Below are positions 63,962 to 64,000 of a DNA stretch of 64,000 nucleotides, one piece after another. The DNA is from Terrilactibacillus sp. S3-3. Its GTDB lineage: Bacteria > Bacillota > Bacilli > Bacillales > Sporolactobacillaceae. The stretch is from positions 2,914,001 through 2,978,000 of the forward strand of contig CP129291.1 in assembly GCA_030437565.1 (NCBI GenBank). The letters run 5' to 3'. How positions within the stretch are numbered: the first letter of the stretch is position 1; each line of letters starts with the position of its first letter. The position numbers and the translations under genes are program-made. The notes under the pieces were generated by a model. The model was not told the DNA's origin. It was given only the letters and a program-made list of their open reading frames with translations, and made no database searches.

Positions 63962-64000
63962 ATGGCTGACCAACTCGTTCCAATCGTTCCGCTTATTATC
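63962..64000 (+). CDS. start of an unidentified gene, cut by the window edge
   Basis: ATG at 63962 follows AAAGGGGAA seven bases ahead and encodes ADQLVPIVPLII before the edge. A TATAAT at 63922-63927 could be its -10. The product cannot be judged from 13 residues; the run is hydrophobic. Confidence 0.5.
   Translation, partial: MADQLVPIVPLII

Overview
The window looks like a chromosomal segment of a low-to-mid GC Firmicute of the order Bacillales. Supporting features are Shine-Dalgarno-led genes with frequent TTG/GTG starts, GabR/GabT/GabD, TcyABC, BdhA, PepV and LXG-toxin homologues, a T-box leader and a candidate CcpA site. A Sporolactobacillaceae/Bacillaceae host is a guess; nothing here fixes the genus. 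Most long genes are interrupted by one-base frame changes, usually at homopolymers, while the flanking frames still encode uninterrupted family sequence. I therefore annotate them as single genes carrying probable base-calling indels, not as true pseudogenes. About seven genes are intact as read.

Layout. 1-1350: an LXG (type VII secretion) polymorphic toxin running off the left edge. 1680-5974: a GABA catabolic operon gabT-gabD with the divergent MocR-type regulator gabR and two operator-like boxes between them. 6128-14564: a four-gene type II Wadjet system (jetA-jetB-jetC-jetD, minus strand). 14944-22948: a large CRISPR array of about 73 repeats, transcribed on the minus strand from a leader at 22767-22948 and split by an IS21-family element (17429-20385). 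22949-31553: a complete type I-B cas operon in the order cas6-cas8b-cas7-cas5-cas3-cas4-cas1-cas2. 31679-33590: repeat remnants, a small membrane protein, an AbrB-Doc toxin-antitoxin pair, and a second decayed mini-array with its own copy of the leader. 33744-34697: an Rpn-type nuclease. Together these form a dense defence and mobility block.

34842-46742 is metabolic: a cystine-type ABC importer (tcyABC), a SAM hydroxide adenosyltransferase (DUF62), an apparently orphaned T-box leader, a threefold tandem repeat, and an amide-use regulon. In the regulon an AmiC-like amide sensor and a sigma-54 enhancer-binding activator diverge from amiE-permease-amiF, whose upstream region carries a near-consensus sigma-54 promoter. 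46756-57690 holds a secreted GH25 lysozyme with five SH3-like repeats, an alpha/beta hydrolase, a GntR regulator, an MFS transporter, a nitrilase-family hydrolase, an agmatinase-like ureohydrolase, an NCS1 permease, a TetR regulator and the dipeptidase PepV. These look like uptake and breakdown of small nitrogen compounds. 57896-63830 is rich in insertion sequences (an ISLre2 remnant, an IS256-family element, a 44-bp perfect palindrome, a full ISLre2 element) around a lipoprotein and a butanediol dehydrogenase. A new plus-strand gene starts at 63962 and leaves the window.

The most interesting points are the duplicated CRISPR leader and decayed second array flanking the cas operon, the IS21-split array with near-identical spacers that differ only at apparently synonymous positions, the sigma-54/AmiC amide circuit with a cysteine-tailed NCS1 permease, and the T-box leader without an obvious adjacent gene.
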